A stretch of 64,000 nucleotides of DNA from Chryseobacterium rhizoplanae (GCF_900182655.1 NZ_FXTC01000006.1:248001-312000), one strand, 5' to 3'; shown: positions 8,958 to 16,929, numbered from the stretch's first letter. The notes: a model not told the origin generated them from the sequence alone. Translations and numbers: made by a program.

Positions 8958-9593
8958 TTATTTTGCTTTTGAAAATGCCATTTTTATCGCTAAATAGGTT
9001 AACACGCTGGCCATAAACCATTTCTGAACCTTTATCCAGACCGGATTATTGGAAAAGAAGACGGCAACTCTTGCAGCCGTTAATACAATGATAAAGTTAA
9101 TGCTGAAGCTGATCAGAGTCTGAATCACTCCAAGTTCAAGACTCTGAGTGAATACGGAACCATACTCAGGTTTGATGAACTGAGGAAAGAAAGACAGGTA
9201 AAAGACAGCCACTTTCGGATTTAATACATTCGTTAAAAAACCAATGGTAAAGAGCTTTTTAGGACTGTCATGAGCCGCATTTTTATCAACATCAAAAATA
9301 TTTTTGCTCTTGGGTTTTATAGCCTGATAAGCCAGATATAAAAGGTAAACAGTTCCCACAGCTTTAAGAACGGTGTACGCCAGCGGAACGGCCAGCAAAA
9401 CTGCAGTCAGACCAAAAGAAACCATGACAATGTGGAATAAAAACCCACACACTACTCCGGCCAGGGAAATAAACCCGGACTTTTTCCCTTGTGTTATAGA
9501 CTTTGAAATCAGGTAAATCATATTAGGACCGGGACTGATCACTAAGATGAGTGCAGCCAGGATGAAAAATATAAGTTCGTGAAATGGAATCAT
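8958..9593 (-). CDS. LysE/RhtB-family exporter
   Basis: 211 residues with about six hydrophobic segments. The LysE/RhtB signature lies near the start (ALILVISPGPNMIYLISKS) with further conserved FLTNVLNPKVAVFYLSFFPQF. Such inner-membrane proteins export amino acids or related metabolites by proton exchange. The substrate cannot be told. No co-oriented partner is close, so it is probably monocistronic. Confidence 0.9.
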   Translation of the reverse strand: MIPFHELIFFILAALILVISPGPNMIYLISKSITQGKKSGFISLAGVVCGFLFHIVMVSFGLTAVLLAVPLAYTVLKAVGTVYLLYLAYQAIKPKSKNIFDVDKNAAHDSPKKLFTIGFLTNVLNPKVAVFYLSFFPQFIKPEYGSVFTQSLELGVIQTLISFSINFIIVLTAARVAVFFSNNPVWIKVQKWFMASVLTYLAIKMAFSKAK

Positions 9594-9798
9594 TGGCAGT
9601 CGTTATTTAAATGGGAGTATTCCCGGCACAAAGATACAGACTGTTCCTGATCCGATATTATAAAAAATTCAAGAAATATTAATTTTCACTCAATTGAATT
9701 TTATTTTCCACTTGAATGTGATTTAAAATAAATATCAGTCTGTTTTTTTTGTAAATTTCAACACATAAAATAATTATCATTCACAAATAAATACTATC

Positions 9799-10509
9799 AT
9801 GACTACTGAAAATATCTTTGAAGCCATCAGGAAATGGAAAAATCTTATTGATTTCTATAAAAACGGAATTGACACAAATGGGGCAGAAATTTTGAATTTT
9901 TTAAATCAGGGAACTCATTTCAGTGTTTTAGGTGAGGAAATTGAACAATGGAAACAGAACCTTGGAACAGTAGAATTAAAGACGATCCATGCATATGTGG
10001 GTATTCATGAAGAACAGTTGAAATTTTTTCTGATTGATTCTAAAAGTGATAAGGATGCCGATTTCAGTAACATCATCATTAAAGAATTTTCCCGAAACTT
10101 CACTGAAGAAAAGATGGAAAGCAGCAATGATGAAGAAGTGGCACCACCTCCAATTACAGCTGAATCTGCCATTAACCGTAATTTCAGATGGAACATGTTT
10201 GGCACTTCATGGATACAGGCTCAGAAAACAGAAGCTATTTTTCAGCTGATTTCTATTCCGTTTTCAGATTATGACAAAATGGGGATTACAGGAGCACAAA
10301 CCTGTACCAGTTTCTTCGGACTTACGGATGATCTGGAGAAAAAAGATCCGGATTTTCCTTATCATATCGAAATTATTACAGTGAAAAGCCTTGCGATTAA
10401 TCATATGAGTGAGACTGCAGAAAACTATTCTACTCCAAGGCCTCCTTTTACCGTTGATACTCTTAATGATTATCAACTTTTGAAGCAAAGCACCAGTGTT
10501 TTCGTATAA
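9799..10509 (+). CDS. Hypothetical protein preceding the two-component system
   Basis: 236 residues with no signal peptide or membrane segment. I recognise no family. The N-terminal third is helical (IFEAIRKWKNLIDFYKNG), and the middle has an acidic, Pro-rich linker (EEVAPPPIT) before a more structured part (NRNFRWNMFGTSW). Its end overlaps the next gene by 14 bp, and two signalling genes follow, so it is probably the first gene of a four-gene operon that ends facing the R-body cluster. Family members may recur beside R-body loci; that would be a useful test of function. Confidence 0.6.
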   Translation: MTTENIFEAIRKWKNLIDFYKNGIDTNGAEILNFLNQGTHFSVLGEEIEQWKQNLGTVELKTIHAYVGIHEEQLKFFLIDSKSDKDADFSNIIIKEFSRNFTEEKMESSNDEEVAPPPITAESAINRNFRWNMFGTSWIQAQKTEAIFQLISIPFSDYDKMGITGAQTCTSFFGLTDDLEKKDPDFPYHIEIITVKSLAINHMSETAENYSTPRPPFTVDTLNDYQLLKQSTSVFV

Positions 10510-11140
10510 CAGCTTATCCCTGTATTTACAAATTATTATTAACCTGGTCTTGTGTACAGGACTGATTATATTGGTAAAAGAAGGGATAAAAACAAAACTT
10601 CCTGTAATTATATTGCTCTCAGGAGAGTTCATGCTGGAGCTGACGGACTTAGCGGACCGGCTGATGAAATTAAATACACTCAATATTTACAACTATATAT
10701 TGAGCCAGTTTTTTGGCTTAATGATTCTTACTGTGATTTATAGCAATTACTATATCCGGCTTTCCCGTGAATTAAAATGGATAATCTATGGGTATGCAAT
10801 ATTAGCATTGATTATTAATTTGTTGTATGTACAAGACGATACACAGGTTACTTTTTATTCCAATATTATCACCAGTATTATTATTTGCACTTATGCCGCC
10901 TTTTATTTTGTGAAGATCATCAGGGAAGGCAGGGCAGACAGAGATATGTTTATCGTGAATATCATTGTTTTTCTGTTTTTTTCTATTGAATGTATCATAT
11001 CCACGACCTTTAATTTTTTAATCAGCAACCATCTGAGTTGGGTAGCTCCTATCTGGCTTTTCAGAGGCCTCCTGCTATTGTCATTTTATATTGCTTTTAT
11101 TAATCTGGGATGTGGCGTTGGGAAAATCAGGATCAGATAG
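10496..11140 (+). CDS. Integral membrane protein, probable sensor partner
   Basis: About 214 residues with six to seven hydrophobic segments (for example LQIIINLVLCTGLIILV and FIVNIIVFLFFSIECI) and few soluble parts. The start is a GTG at 10496 that overlaps the upstream gene by 14 bp. The end overlaps the histidine kinase gene by 31 bp, so the two are translationally coupled. It resembles multi-TM sensing modules (7TM-like) that are usually fused to kinases; here it seems to be split from its kinase. No ligand can be inferred. Confidence 0.65.
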   Translation: MFSYNSLSLYLQIIINLVLCTGLIILVKEGIKTKLPVIILLSGEFMLELTDLADRLMKLNTLNIYNYILSQFFGLMILTVIYSNYYIRLSRELKWIIYGYAILALIINLLYVQDDTQVTFYSNIITSIIICTYAAFYFVKIIREGRADRDMFIVNIIVFLFFSIECIISTTFNFLISNHLSWVAPIWLFRGLLLLSFYIAFINLGCGVGKIRIR

Positions 11141-11859
11141 TTCTATGGATATGGATCGGTATTGGACTATTTTTTTTAACAACGTTATTCATTACGTTAT
11201 TGGTCATTAATTATTTGAGAAGTATAAAGAAAAATAAACAGAAAGTCTCTCAGCTGGTCCGGAATACAAAAAAGGAATATTGGGAGAATACACTGCTTTT
11301 ACAGGAAAAGGACAGGGAACGCCTGGCAGAAGAACTTCATGATAATATTATCTCGCAGTTGAACCTCATCCGCCTGAATCTTACGGATAAAAAGCCTGAA
11401 GAGCTTAATCGCGATTTAAAAAAATCCATGCAGCTGATAAGGGAATTGTCCCATAATCTCACACCACCGGATCTTGATGAGGTTGAACTGGCAGATTTGA
11501 TTGCAGATTATCTTGAACAGGTTAATAAAAATATAGAGGTCATTTTCCGCCATATTACCATAAGAACTCCCATCAGCAGTCCGGTAAAACTGAACCTTTT
11601 CAGAATTGTTCAGGAACTGGTCACCAATATTCTGAAACATGCTGAAGCTACCAGAGTAGATGTATCGCTGAGAATATCTCTGAACTATCTGATGCTAACC
11701 ATAGAAGATAACGGGCGGGGCTTCATCATGGAAACCCATTCGGGAGGTATTGGATTGAGGAATATTCAATCAAGAGCACAAAAAATTAAAGCCATTTATA
11801 AACTTAAAACACAGCCTGAAAAAGGCACAAAATTCATAGCCTGTATGGCAATACAATAA
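11110..11859 (+). CDS. Sensor histidine kinase (HisKA_3 type)
   Basis: 249 residues: one N-terminal transmembrane helix (about 10-35), a coiled segment, a dimerisation/phosphoacceptor motif RLAEELHDNIISQLN (His near residue 77), then an ATPase domain with N-box VTNILKHAEA, DNGRGF and GGIGLRNIQSRA. It lacks its own sensor domain, consistent with sensing through the overlapping membrane protein. The response regulator follows 8 bp later. The NarX/LiaS-like layout pairs with LuxR-type regulators. Confidence 0.92.
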   Translation: MWRWENQDQIVLWIWIGIGLFFLTTLFITLLVINYLRSIKKNKQKVSQLVRNTKKEYWENTLLLQEKDRERLAEELHDNIISQLNLIRLNLTDKKPEELNRDLKKSMQLIRELSHNLTPPDLDEVELADLIADYLEQVNKNIEVIFRHITIRTPISSPVKLNLFRIVQELVTNILKHAEATRVDVSLRISLNYLMLTIEDNGRGFIMETHSGGIGLRNIQSRAQKIKAIYKLKTQPEKGTKFIACMAIQ

Positions 11860-11867
11860 AAATAAAC

Positions 11868-12545
11868 ATGGAACACACAAAAATTAAAATCGGAATTGTA
11901 GATGATGACCTGCTGTTTGTACAGCTTTTGAAAAACTATATTGATCATAATGGAGAGTACCAGGTTACGCTGACCTCAACAGGCGGTTATCAATTTCTCA
12001 CTGAGGATTCCGGATCTTTAGATATTCTGATTCTGGACCTGAGAATGACGAATGGTGACGGCCTTGAAGTCATGTCTGAACTGGCCAAAAGAGAAACGGA
12101 GACCAAAATTATTGTTCTTTCCAGTTTTTACCGCCGTTCATTTATGGGACAGATGCTGAAAATGGGAGCCCATGCTTTTTTGCCCAAAGAAATTGAATTG
12201 GAGGAATTATTGGCTGTCATCAAAACCGTTCACCACACAGGACATTACTTTTCCAATGATCAGATTGATGTTATGAGAAGCCAGCTTTCCAACAAGCTTC
12301 CGGAGTTTCATGCCTTTTCTAAGAATGAGCTTACTGATAGAGAAGTGGATGTTCTGCGGCTGGTTTGCCAGCAGCTCAGCACTAAGGAAATTGCAGACTC
12401 TCTTTTTATTTCTCCCAAAACGGTAGAAACCCATAAAACCAACCTGATGATCAAAACAGGAGTGAAAAATATGGCCGGGCTTGTGATTTACGCAGTACAG
12501 AATCAGGTTATCGATCCGAATGAAATCGTATTATTTGATAAATAG
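11868..12545 (+). CDS. Response regulator, NarL/LuxR type
   Basis: 225 residues: a receiver domain (about 5-120) with acidic pair DDD near the start and phosphoacceptor Asp in LILDLRMTNGDG, then a LuxR-type DNA-binding domain (LTDREVDVLRLV, STKEIADSLFISPKTVETH). It is the partner of the kinase just upstream. The gene ends 68 bp from the end of the convergent R-body cluster with no other gene between, so control of the reb genes is a reasonable inference that the sequence does not prove. Confidence 0.93.
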   Translation: MEHTKIKIGIVDDDLLFVQLLKNYIDHNGEYQVTLTSTGGYQFLTEDSGSLDILILDLRMTNGDGLEVMSELAKRETETKIIVLSSFYRRSFMGQMLKMGAHAFLPKEIELEELLAVIKTVHHTGHYFSNDQIDVMRSQLSNKLPEFHAFSKNELTDREVDVLRLVCQQLSTKEIADSLFISPKTVETHKTNLMIKTGVKNMAGLVIYAVQNQVIDPNEIVLFDK

Positions 12546-12552
12546 TTTTATC

Positions 12553-12591
12553 TCAAAAAGAATCAGGGAGTACATGAATGCACTCCCTGAT
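12553..12591 (-). terminator. Terminator at the end of the reb operon
   Basis: ATCAGGGAGT (12562-12571) and ACTCCCTGAT (12582-12591) form a perfect 10-bp stem. Read on the minus strand it continues into TCTTTTTG, so it fits the end of the R-body operon and may also block read-through from the response regulator. Confidence 0.7.
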
Positions 12592-12613
12592 AACAAGAAA
12601 ATCTAAAAATACA

Positions 12614-12877
12614 CTATAATTTAGGATTCAATACTTTAGCAATAGAAACCGCATCTGCTACAGTGTCCAGGCTATAGATCTGCAGAATACCCTGAGTGGT
12701 AGCTGCCTGACCTAAAATGTTTTGTTGGTTTTGTGCATTTACTGCATTTTCAAACATAATTCCTGTAGAATGTGCTGCAGATTGATAGACGTTACTTAAA
12801 GCCATTGCAGGAGATTCTGCTACTACTTTTACGTTCGATTGCGTTACTGCGTCTGTGATTTGTTCGTTTACTGGCAT
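12614..12877 (-). CDS. RebB-family R-body protein, array copy 1 (last)
   Basis: 87-residue RebB-type protein. It starts MPVNEQITDAVTQSNVKVV and carries the family core ESPAMALSNVYQSAAHSTGIMF-type segment and an NQQNILGQAATTQG stretch. Members of this family polymerise into R-bodies, coiled protein ribbons in the cytoplasm that uncoil on a trigger and can rupture membranes. It is the most downstream of five tandem copies and differs by a two-residue C-terminal extension (LNPKL). It shares the GQAATTQGILQIYS variant with copy 5, suggesting that these two form one subtype. Confidence 0.88.
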   Translation of the reverse strand: MPVNEQITDAVTQSNVKVVAESPAMALSNVYQSAAHSTGIMFENAVNAQNQQNILGQAATTQGILQIYSLDTVADAVSIAKVLNPKL

Positions 12878-12959
12878 AATGATTATTGTTTATTTGGGTT
12901 AAAAATATCCGGGTTTTCCGGTTGTTTGGATTGATTATTTAAGCTTTCCTTAAAATGAA

Positions 12960-13217
12960 TTACGGATTAAGGATTTTAGCCATAGAAACAGCATCAGCAA
13001 TGGTATCCAGACTATAGATCTGTGCGATACCCTGTGTAGTAGCTGCCTGAGTAACAATATTTTGTTGGTTTTGTGCGCTTACTGCATTTTCAAACATAAT
13101 TCCTGTAGAATGGGCTGCTGTCTGATATACGTTGCTTAAAGCTACTGCAGGAGATTCTGCAACTACCTTTACGTTCGACTGTGTTACTGCGTCTGTGATT
13201 TGTTCGTTTACTGGCAT
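12960..13217 (-). CDS. RebB-family R-body protein, array copy 2
   Basis: 85 residues with the same N-terminus as its neighbours and AVALSNVYQTAAHSTG in the core (Ala to Val at the MAL position). It belongs to the VTQAATTQG subtype shared with copies 3 and 4. An 82-bp spacer with a CCGG-stem hairpin separates it from copy 1. Several similar but non-identical subunits are typical of reb loci, where more than one RebB-like protein is needed for ribbon assembly. Confidence 0.88.
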   Translation of the reverse strand: MPVNEQITDAVTQSNVKVVAESPAVALSNVYQTAAHSTGIMFENAVSAQNQQNIVTQAATTQGIAQIYSLDTIADAVSMAKILNP

Positions 13218-13298
13218 AATGATTATTGTTTATTGGTTAAAAACAACCGGAGTTTCCGGTTGCTCGGACGATGTACTTAAGCTTTTCGCAAAAATGAA

Positions 13299-13556
13299 TT
13301 ACGGATTAAGGATTTTAGCCATAGAAACAGCGTCAGCAATGGTATCCAGGCTATAGATCTGAGTGATTCCCTGTGTAGTAGCTGCCTGAGTGACAATATT
13401 TTGTTGGTTTTGTGTATTCACTGCATTTTCAAACATGATTCCTGTAGAATGGGCAGCGGACTGATATACGTTGGCAAGCGCCATTGCAGGAGATTCTGCT
13501 ACTACTTTTACGTTGGATTGAGTTACTGCGTCTGTGATTTTTTCGTTTACTGGCAT
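13299..13556 (-). CDS. RebB-family R-body protein, array copy 3
   Basis: 85 residues, beginning MPVNEKITDAV (Gln6 replaced by Lys) and otherwise the VTQAATTQG subtype with TQIYSLDTIADAVSMAKILNP at the end. Downstream (minus direction) lies the best spacer hairpin of the array (13244-13262). As with the other copies, Ala, Asn and Gln are abundant and there is no signal peptide, which fits a cytoplasmic assembling subunit. Confidence 0.88.
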   Translation of the reverse strand: MPVNEKITDAVTQSNVKVVAESPAMALANVYQSAAHSTGIMFENAVNTQNQQNIVTQAATTQGITQIYSLDTIADAVSMAKILNP

Positions 13557-13638
13557 AATGATTATTGTTTATTGGGGTTAGAATAACCGGGTTTTCCGGT
13601 AGTATAAAATTGTTTTATTTGCGGTCTGCAAAAATGAA

Positions 13639-13896
13639 TTAAGGTTTAAGGATTTTAGCAATGGAGATGGCATCAGCTATGGTATCTTTACTGTAGATCT
13701 GAGTGATCCCTTGGGTTGTAGCCGCTTGCGTTACGATGTTGTGTTGATTTTGAGCAGTCATCGCATTTTCAAACATAATTCCTGTAGAATGGGCAGCTGT
13801 CTGATACACGTTACTCAAAGCCATTGCAGGAGATTCTGCAACTACCTTTACGTTCGACTGTGTTACTGCATCTGTGATTTGTTCGTTAACTGGCAT
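13639..13896 (-). CDS. RebB-family R-body protein, array copy 4
   Basis: 85 residues and the most divergent of the VTQ subtype: AMTAQNQHNIVTQ in the core and YSKDTIADAISIAKILKP at the end. It still has the diagnostic SAHSTGIMFEN-like segment (here TAAHSTGIMFEN). The period to the next copy is about 340 bp, like the rest of the array. Divergence between copies suggests old duplications kept by selection. Confidence 0.87.
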   Translation of the reverse strand: MPVNEQITDAVTQSNVKVVAESPAMALSNVYQTAAHSTGIMFENAMTAQNQHNIVTQAATTQGITQIYSKDTIADAISIAKILKP

Positions 13897-13974
13897 AATG
13901 ATTATTGTTTATTTAGGTTAAAAAACGACCGGATTTTCCGGCTGAGAATTACTTTTTATCAAAAAAGCTAAAAA

Positions 13975-14232
13975 TTAAGGCTTAAGAATCTTAGCAATGG
14001 AAACCGCATCTGCTACCGTATCCAGACTGTAGATCTGCAGGATACCCTGAGTGGTAGCTGCCTGACCTAAAATATTCTGTTGGTTTTGTGCATTCACTGC
14101 ATTTTCAAACATAATTCCTGTAGAATGTGCTGCAGATTGGTACACGTTGGCTAGAGCCATTGCAGGAGATTCTCCTACTACTTTCACGTTCGATTGCGTT
14201 ACAGCGTCTGTGATTTGTTCATTAACTGGCAT
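13975..14232 (-). CDS. RebB-family R-body protein, array copy 5 (first)
   Basis: 85 residues, first of the array in transcription order. It has VVGESPAMALANVYQSAAHSTG and the GQAATTQGILQIYS variant shared with copy 1. Its leader differs from those of copies 1-4: instead of the CCGG hairpin it has the palindrome GAGATCTGATCTC (14254-14266) and a T-rich stretch on the plus strand. The 461 bp upstream are gene-free, so an own promoter for the array probably lies there. Confidence 0.88.
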   Translation of the reverse strand: MPVNEQITDAVTQSNVKVVGESPAMALANVYQSAAHSTGIMFENAVNAQNQQNILGQAATTQGILQIYSLDTVADAVSIAKILKP

Positions 14233-14694
14233 AATTGTTTTTGTTTTTTTGTTGAGATCTGATCTCGGTTAATAATTATTGAGGTAAACTAGTTTTCTAT
14301 TTTATTTTTAAACTCACTACAGACCCTGCAGATGATACATTTCAAAAGCATTGGTATTGACAGGTTATGAATAAATCAGACGTGAAGGGTGGCTCTGAAT
14401 ACAATGGTTGAAACCCTATCTGTAAAATCTGTATGAGTTTAAAGCATATTTCCTGATAAAAAGGATGAGGCTTTTATTTTTAATATCTGTCTTAAAAATA
14501 AATTTCTGCTGCAGGTATGCTGGCAATGCTGGATTCCTTTGGGCTAAAGATGGATTCTGAATGATTGCTTCTACACATAGACAGCATCTGAAAGACGGTG
14601 CAAAATAAATGTTGACCTGATTGTATATATGTTGAGGGCACCGGATTTCATCTTTGCAGGGAAATAAGCCACATCCGTAGTTTGTGAACTGAAA
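14233..14694. other. Gene-free region upstream of the reb array
   Basis: 461 bp between the short RebB-like gene and array copy 5. I find no open frame of useful length on either strand. It probably contains the promoter of the array; on the minus strand TAGTTTA near 14290 is a weak match to TAnnTTTG. No other structure stands out except the GAGATCTGATCTC palindrome close to the start codon of copy 5. Confidence 0.4.
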
Positions 14695-14922
14695 TTAGAA
14701 ACGTCCTTTCCTGATGGTTTCCAGTTCTTTTATTTTCATATTCTTTGGACTCATTTTTTTTAGGCCCATCACATAGCTGCCGATGGCAGTCATGTTATTT
14801 CGCTGTTGGTTCAAGGCAGAATTAATCTGCATTGCTCCCGTAGAATGTGCACTTACCTGTGTTGAAATAGCGTTAGGTACGGCGGTAGACATTCCCATAA
14901 TTATCGTATCAATTTCGTTCAT
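14695..14922 (-). CDS. Short RebB-like protein
   Basis: 75 residues. The core VSAHSTGAMQINSALNQQRNN aligns with the HSTGIMFENAV..QNQQN segment of the RebB copies, but the N-terminal ITDAVTQ part is replaced and the tail is basic (MSPKNMKIKELETIRKGRF). It is probably a divergent R-body subunit or assembly factor. It is co-oriented with, and in the same operon as, the genes on either side (23 bp after the coiled-coil protein gene). Confidence 0.7.
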   Translation of the reverse strand: MNEIDTIIMGMSTAVPNAISTQVSAHSTGAMQINSALNQQRNNMTAIGSYVMGLKKMSPKNMKIKELETIRKGRF

Positions 14923-14945
14923 AATAATCTGTTGGTTTTGATGTT

Positions 14946-15332
14946 TTATGGGCGGATATTCCCAAATCTGGCACTCAGCTTATTCATTCGGTCCATTATT
15001 TTGAGCTCTTTCTCCTTTACCTTTGCTGTTGAAGCCTCCTGAAGTCTTTTCAACTGTTCTTCATAGTTCATCATAGGAGGATCAGCCTGAGGTGGTGGTG
15101 TAGCCTCTTGTACCTGAGGTAATTCCTGCTGTTTCACGGCTTCTTCCAGCTTTTCCAGCAAAGGAGCAAGCGATTTCATGGTTTCTTTGACGGCTTTATC
15201 TCTGATGTAATTAATGATTTCTTCTTCATGTCTTAAAACAAAAGGCATGATTTCTTTTTCAATGATTTCAGGTTCCGTTACTGGTACCGTAGGTTTGTAA
15301 GCGGGGGCCTTCTTGCGGGTTCTTCTGCGCAT
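14946..15332 (-). CDS. Basic/coiled-coil accessory protein of the reb operon
   Basis: 128 residues. A strongly basic start (MRRRTRKKAPAYKP), helical charged segments (EEEIINYIRDKAVKETMKSL), a Gln/Pro-rich linker (QVQEATPPPQADPP) and a second coiled-coil-like stretch (EEQLKRLQEASTAKVKEKEL). No family recognised. It is flanked by reb-type genes with gaps under 30 bp, so it is likely an R-body assembly, scaffold or regulatory component. Confidence 0.6.
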   Translation of the reverse strand: MRRRTRKKAPAYKPTVPVTEPEIIEKEIMPFVLRHEEEIINYIRDKAVKETMKSLAPLLEKLEEAVKQQELPQVQEATPPPQADPPMMNYEEQLKRLQEASTAKVKEKELKIMDRMNKLSARFGNIRP

Positions 15333-15359
15333 AAGTTCTGTTTTTTATCATGTAAGATT

Positions 15360-16190
15360 TTACAGCAGATAATTTATAAATGCAGCTGCAGCCTTCCAGT
15401 CATGGTTAATATCTTTTACTACATTATAACCGGTTATCTCCAGAGCAATACACGCTGAAATAGCAGTGGCTGACAACATTTCTTTTAGCTGGTTGGGAGG
15501 AAGGGTAAGGATATAATCATCCGGAATCACAGGAAGTCTGCCGTTGTTTGGAGGGTTTTCATTCACTACAATACTCAGGATTTCCTGGAAATAATGGGCA
15601 ATCAGTTTAGAAGCCTGGAATTCCAGCTCTCTTTTTAATTCAATTATTTCTTCCTGGCTTACCAGTTCGGAAATAGCAGCTACATCCACATCATGTACAG
15701 AATACTGAGCTTCTCCCGTATCAGATGGAGTGATCGTGATATCTGTTTTCAGAATCCATTTTGCCTTTTCAAGATTAATGGTAAGAAGCTTTGAATCAAG
15801 ATCTGAAACTGCAATTTCATTTAAGGTGGTAAAAGGTAAAATTCTCACGTTACAATAAAAAGCTTTCGGATCATCCAGCTTGACCATGATGACGGCAATT
15901 CCCGTTGATCTGTCTATAGGTTCCACTACAAAAGACTGGAAATGATTGTATCTTTTATTTCCTCTGTTGATGCAGTTCACCAGTCTTATGGCAGGCTGAA
16001 TATTAATGTTTGAGGTCTGAAGATTAAATACAACTCGCTCTGCATTATGTTCCGTCTTTTTTACATCAGTACTTCTCGTGTCAAAATAAGAAATATCACT
16101 GCTTCGGGTCAGGTAAAGTCGTTCATTTAAATCATTTAGATTTTCTAGATTTAAAATTTTGGCGGGTTTGGTTGTTGAAGAATAATTCAT
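15360..16190 (-). CDS. Hypothetical protein of the reb operon (276 aa)
   Basis: 276 residues, no signal peptide or membrane helix, no family recognised. It reads as a folded alpha/beta protein; the middle (FVVEPIDRSTGIAVIMVKLDD) looks beta-rich and the end is helical (LKEMLSATAISACIALEITGYN). It overlaps the preceding 62-residue gene by 4 bp and is followed within 30 bp by the coiled-coil gene, so it belongs to the R-body operon. It could be a ribbon-end protein, chaperone or toxin. The sequence does not decide. Confidence 0.6.
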   Translation of the reverse strand: MNYSSTTKPAKILNLENLNDLNERLYLTRSSDISYFDTRSTDVKKTEHNAERVVFNLQTSNINIQPAIRLVNCINRGNKRYNHFQSFVVEPIDRSTGIAVIMVKLDDPKAFYCNVRILPFTTLNEIAVSDLDSKLLTINLEKAKWILKTDITITPSDTGEAQYSVHDVDVAAISELVSQEEIIELKRELEFQASKLIAHYFQEILSIVVNENPPNNGRLPVIPDDYILTLPPNQLKEMLSATAISACIALEITGYNVVKDINHDWKAAAAFINYLL

Positions 16191-16375
16191 CTTTTATTTA
16201 TTTTAATTTTTTCAAGGAGTTGACTTATTATTGTTTTTTTCTTTCGGTTAACTTCAGGTTCTACTGAAGGAATTACTGCTTCCTTAATCTCTGGTTTTAC
16301 GAGTGGCTGTGTCAGTTTTACTGACTTTAATACTAATTTTCCCCCATGATCAGCCGTGATAAAGCTTTTTCTCAT
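16187..16375 (-). CDS. Small protein, possibly the frameshifted tail of its upstream neighbour
   Basis: 62 residues from MRKSFITADHGGK, rich in Val, Pro and Lys, ending KKKTIISQLLEKIKINKR. A Met start at 16375 follows AAAAGGAAGG, a passable ribosome site. However, its frame is also open upstream without a stop to the A10 tract at 16421-16430, where it would join the 171-residue protein. It may therefore be an independent gene, a -1 frameshift extension, or one gene split by a single-base length change. It overlaps the 276-residue gene by 4 bp. Confidence 0.5.
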   Translation of the reverse strand: MRKSFITADHGGKLVLKSVKLTQPLVKPEIKEAVIPSVEPEVNRKKKTIISQLLEKIKINKR

Positions 16376-16413
16376 ACCTTCCTTTTCTGATGAGACTTCT
16401 TCCGGAACCGGAG

Positions 16414-16929
16414 CTACTCGTTTTTTTTTTCAGGATCTTCAGTCTCAGGAGAAACTTCCGTAAACGGGGGAGGAGAAGGAAGAGCTACTGGAACCGGAGG
16501 CGTATTGACATTATAAATAGTATTGGAAATTTTAGCCTTCACCTCAGCATATTCACTTACCATTTTGAACAGATCCTTCATCATTTCATTTCCTTTTCCT
16601 GCATCCTGGCCTTGCAGATGTTCTGCCAGCTGAGTGGAGGTTTCCTTACTGCCGGGAGCCGGCCCGAAAGTCGTTCCATACGTCAGTAGATTATTGGCCA
16701 ATCTGCTTAATGCAATCAAACCTACCTGCTCAAATCCTTTCAAAAAAGACTGTAAATCCTGAACCATCATTCCTGTAGACTGTTCTATCATTACTTTTGT
16801 CACTCCGGTCATTGGGGAAGCCTTAGGCGGGGCCAGTACCTCACTGTTCACAAATACTACAGCTTTCTCCGCCGGAGTGGTAGCATTTGCTGCCTGGGAT
16901 TGTTGGGTTTCACTGTTGTGTTCACTCAT
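16414..16929 (-). CDS. RebB-related larger protein with Pro-rich tail
   Basis: 171 residues. A Ser/Gln/Ala-rich start is followed by ASPMTGVTKVMIEQSTGMMV and an amphipathic helix (LQSFLKGFEQVGLIALSRLANN), which resembles the RebB core with QSTGMM in place of HSTGIM. The C-terminal part is Pro-rich (PPVPVALPSPPPF) and ends after a run of Lys codons at A10. It lies 17 bp after the first reb gene of the operon. It is probably a minor R-body component; an alternative reading extends it to 247 residues by -1 frameshift. Confidence 0.65.
   Translation of the reverse strand: MSEHNSETQQSQAANATTPAEKAVVFVNSEVLAPPKASPMTGVTKVMIEQSTGMMVQDLQSFLKGFEQVGLIALSRLANNLLTYGTTFGPAPGSKETSTQLAEHLQGQDAGKGNEMMKDLFKMVSEYAEVKAKISNTIYNVNTPPVPVALPSPPPFTEVSPETEDPEKKNE
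16421..16430 (-). promoter_or_regulatory. A10 tract with slippery heptamer A_AAA_AAC
   Basis: On the coding strand the in-frame codons are GAA AAA AAA AAC GAG TAG. A -1 slip on A_AAA_AAC would bypass the stop and continue as CGA GTA GCT CCG into the frame of the 62-residue protein ending at 16187. Gain of one A would have the same effect. No pronounced downstream stem was identified by eye. Confidence 0.45.

Larger units (their letters stand above)
12614..14300 (-). repeat. Five-copy tandem array of reb gene plus hairpin spacer
   Basis: Five units of 336-346 bp, each a RebB gene preceded by a leader whose last bases (AAACAATAATCATT then ATG) are nearly identical in copies 1-4. Each inner spacer holds a small GC stem. 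They are CCGG/CCGG at 12909-12921, CAACCGGA/TCCGGTTG at 13244-13262, ACCGG/CCGGT at 13586-13600, and CCGG/CCGG at 13929-13941. On the coding strand each is followed by T-rich sequence, weakest at 13586-13600. The stems may partly terminate or protect the messages and so set subunit ratios. Confidence 0.75.

Noticed and set aside
13132..13971. Plus-strand Cys-rich frames opposite the reb copies
   Set aside because: They recur only because the reb genes are duplicated; Cys-rich composition comes from reading the complementary strand of Ala/Gln-rich codons.
12614..14232. CRISPR array
   Set aside because: The periodic sequence is five protein genes with spacers of about 80 bp; the repeats are coding and far too long for CRISPR.
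14254..14266. GAGATCTGATCTC palindrome as an operator
   Set aside because: It lies in the leader of array copy 5 and could be a hairpin or chance; nothing links it to a regulator, so I only mention it.
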